Positions 12,629 to 14,367 of a DNA stretch of 14,367 bases are shown here, in pieces. The DNA is taken from the NCBI GenBank assembly GCA_028711675.1, contig JAQTRT010000046.1, positions 1 through 14,367 of the forward strand, read 5' to 3'. The notes below the pieces were generated by a model. The model saw only the letters and a list, made by a program, of their open reading frames with translations. It was not told where the DNA came from and did not search any database. Made by a program: the position numbers and the translations under genes. Within the stretch, counting starts at the first letter, position 1. Every line of letters starts with the position of its first letter. This stretch comes from a bacterium. GTDB lineage: Bacteria > Spirochaetota > JAHITG01.

Positions 12629-14367
12629 ATGGATTACAGCAGTACGATCAATTTACCCAAGACTGATTTTTCCATGAAGGCTAACCTGAACGAAAGGGAA
12701 CCATTATTCGTCAAGGAATGGGAAGCAAGCAGCCTTTACAGGCTTCTGAGAGAGAAGAAAAAAGAGAAACAGAAGTTCATCCTTCATGACGGCCCGCCGT
12801 ATGCCAACGGACACATCCATCTGGGACATTCCCTGAACAAGATCCTGAAAGACATTATTGTGAAATATAACAACATGCTGGGCCGGAATGCATCCTATGT
12901 ACCCGGCTGGGACTGCCACGGACTTCCCATCGAGCTCCAGGTGGTAAAAACCCACCACGGCCAGCCGCTGGAAAAGGATGCGCTCAGAAAAGAATGCAGG
13001 GAATATGCCCGGAAGTTCATAGAGGTCCAGAAAGATGAATTCAAGCGCCTGGGCATTCTGGGAGACTGGGAGAACCCTTATACCACCATGTCCGAGGATT
13101 ATGAGAAGGCCATCGTGGATTCCTTCGGCCGGCTGGTGGAGAAAGGTTATGTTTACCGTGCCCTGAAGCCGGTTTACTGGTGTCCTTCCTGCGAGACAGC
13201 TTTAGCTGACGCGGAAGTGGAATATCAGAACCATCAAACGCCTTCCCTTTATGTTAAATTCGGCCTGAAGCCGAACCGGATATTCAAGGAAAAAGCGTTT
13301 TGGCTGATCTGGACCACAACACCCTGGACTCTTCCGGCGAATGTGGCCATCTGTCTTAATCCGGATGAGGAATATATGGCTGCCAGGACAGCTCAGGACG
13401 AATGGCGGCTTTTTGCCTCTAAACTTAAGAATACATTAAAGGATAAACTGGGCTTTGAGATCCTGGAAGAGAGAAAACTGCAGAAGAGCGATCTGGGTTC
13501 CTTGACTGCTGTTCATCCTTTCTTGGAAAGGGATTCCCGGATCGTATTCGACAGATACGTGACCATGGATACGGGAACAGGCTGCGTCCATATCGCGCCA
13601 GGCCATGGTTATGAAGATTATGTCATCGGGCTGAAGGAAAAGCTTCCCGTCCTGTCTCCTGTGGACAGCAGGGGCCGTTTTACCCAGGAAGTCGGGATAT
13701 CGGAATGGGCCGGCGAGAATGTTTTCAAGGCCAATGACAGGATCATGGAGACGCTGAAAGCTACCAATCATCTGATCCTTGTGGACAAACTGGAACACCA
13801 GTATCCGCACTGCTGGCGCTGCAAGAAACCGGTTATTTTCAGAGCCACATGGCAATGGTTCCTGAACGTGGAGAAAGACGGTCTCAGAGAGAAATGCCTT
13901 GATTCCATTAAGAAGGTTAAATGGATCCCGGAGTGGGGGATCGAGAGGATCGGGAATATGCTGAAAGAGAGGCCGGACTGGTGTCTTTCCCGGCAGCGGG
14001 CCTGGGGAGTGCCTATCCCTGCTTTTTTCTGTGAAGAGTGCGGTGAAGTGGCCATGACTTCCGAGACCATCGGTTTTTTCAGTAAAATGGTGGAGAAACA
14101 GGGAGTTGATATCTGGTTTACTATGCCGGCTGAAAAGCTTCTTCCGGACGGATTTAAATGCTTGAAATGCGGGGCGCAAAAATTCAAGAAGGAACAGGAT
14201 ATCCTGGATGTTTGGTTCGATTCCGGCGTGAGCCATATTGCCGTGCTTGAGAATCCGCGCTGGAAGGATCTTTCCTCTCCTGCTGACCTGTATCTGGAAG
14301 GTTCGGACCAGCACAGGGGCTGGTTTCAGTCCTCCCTCATCCCGTCCGTGGCTTTGAAAGGCGTGCC
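12629..14367 (+). CDS. ileS: Isoleucyl-tRNA synthetase (truncated by the window end)
   Basis: This class I aminoacyl-tRNA synthetase charges tRNA-Ile in the cytoplasm. About 579 codons are present of a family length near 920-940. The N-terminus (NLPKTDFSMKANLNEREP) is typical of bacterial IleRS. The ATP-binding HIGH-type motif is in GPPYANGHIHLGH (55-67, with HLGH at 64-67), and PGWDCHGLPIE (92-102) follows. The editing (CP1) domain shows TTTPWTLPAN (229-238) and GTGCVHIAPGHG (316-327). WFDSGVSH (529-536) and GSDQHRGW (558-565) lead into the second half of the catalytic domain. Two CxxC pairs (468/471 and 511/514) may bind a metal. The KMSKS loop, anticodon domain and C-terminal zinc site lie beyond the window. 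GAGGT (12616-12620), inside the end of the previous gene, lies 8 nt before the ATG and is the likely ribosome binding site, which suggests coupled translation. Confidence 0.96.
   Translation, partial: MDYSSTINLPKTDFSMKANLNEREPLFVKEWEASSLYRLLREKKKEKQKFILHDGPPYANGHIHLGHSLNKILKDIIVKYNNMLGRNASYVPGWDCHGLPIELQVVKTHHGQPLEKDALRKECREYARKFIEVQKDEFKRLGILGDWENPYTTMSEDYEKAIVDSFGRLVEKGYVYRALKPVYWCPSCETALADAEVEYQNHQTPSLYVKFGLKPNRIFKEKAFWLIWTTTPWTLPANVAICLNPDEEYMAARTAQDEWRLFASKLKNTLKDKLGFEILEERKLQKSDLGSLTAVHPFLERDSRIVFDRYVTMDTGTGCVHIAPGHGYEDYVIGLKEKLPVLSPVDSRGRFTQEVGISEWAGENVFKANDRIMETLKATNHLILVDKLEHQYPHCWRCKKPVIFRATWQWFLNVEKDGLREKCLDSIKKVKWIPEWGIERIGNMLKERPDWCLSRQRAWGVPIPAFFCEECGEVAMTSETIGFFSKMVEKQGVDIWFTMPAEKLLPDGFKCLKCGAQKFKKEQDILDVWFDSGVSHIAVLENPRWKDLSSPADLYLEGSDQHRGWFQSSLIPSVALKGV

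Noticed and set aside
13436..14314. 292-residue minus-strand open frame at the right end
   Set aside because: It overlaps ileS, whose motifs are unmistakable on the plus strand; the antisense translation shows no recognisable domain.
1..14367. Mobile elements, CRISPR arrays, tRNA or rRNA genes
   Set aside because: I read both strands for transposase-like proteins, regularly spaced direct repeats and tRNA-like cloverleafs and saw none; base composition is uniform across the coding regions.

Overview
The window reads as a chromosomal segment of a strictly anaerobic, hydrogen-metabolising bacterium with a Gram-negative-type envelope. The evidence is a three-gene electron-bifurcating [FeFe]-hydrogenase operon, a Lol-type lipoprotein, secreted proteins with Sec signal peptides, and clear sigma-70-like promoters. 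Coding regions have mid-range base composition and the gaps are very AT-rich. I cannot name the taxon. An uncultivated or candidate phylum (Omnitrophota or Elusimicrobiota-like) or a syntrophic or fermentative lineage would fit, but that is a low-confidence inference. No mobile elements, tRNAs, rRNAs or CRISPR arrays were seen.

Layout, left to right. (1) A CopB-type copper or silver export ATPase (188-2272) with its own promoter and a good intrinsic terminator. (2) A small, highly helical unknown gene on the minus strand (2316-2675). (3) A divergent regulatory region (2676-2999) with two back-to-back promoters and, between them, an 18-bp near-palindrome resembling a Rex (NADH/NAD+-sensing) operator. 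(4) The operon hydC-hydB-hydA (3000-8504). HydC is the NuoE-like [2Fe-2S] subunit. HydB is a 1033-residue fusion of a NuoF-type subunit to a full GltD/NfnB-type FAD and NAD(P) module. HydA is a group A3-type [FeFe]-hydrogenase catalytic subunit. A perfect 12-bp hairpin overlaps the hydA stop codon. (5) A 627-residue lipoprotein combining a LolA-like region with a TolB-like beta-propeller (8645-10528). (6) A secreted alpha/beta-hydrolase (lipase-like) with an unusual C-terminal tail (10706-11902). (7) A small membrane protein (12125-12625) that ends three bases before the start of ileS, isoleucyl-tRNA synthetase (12629 to the window end, truncated).

The centre of interest is the hydrogenase operon. 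An ordinary bifurcating hydrogenase couples NADH and reduced ferredoxin to H2. Here the usual C-terminal ferredoxin domain of HydB is replaced by a second flavin/pyridine-nucleotide module like that of NADPH-dependent transhydrogenases. The complex could therefore connect four pools: H2, NAD(H), NADP(H) and ferredoxin. One position of the H-cluster L1 motif reads TSCSPGW instead of TSCCPxW, so it must be tested whether HydA makes or consumes H2 or only carries electrons, as in a transhydrogenase. The Rex-like operator gives a plausible redox control for the operon and for the divergent small gene.

Five promoter candidates share the same layout: a TTGACA-like -35, a spacer of exactly 16 bp, and a TATNNT-like -10. 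This makes the inferred transcription units (copB; the minus-strand gene; hydCBA; the hydrolase; the small membrane protein with ileS) more believable. The promoter ahead of the lipoprotein gene is weaker.
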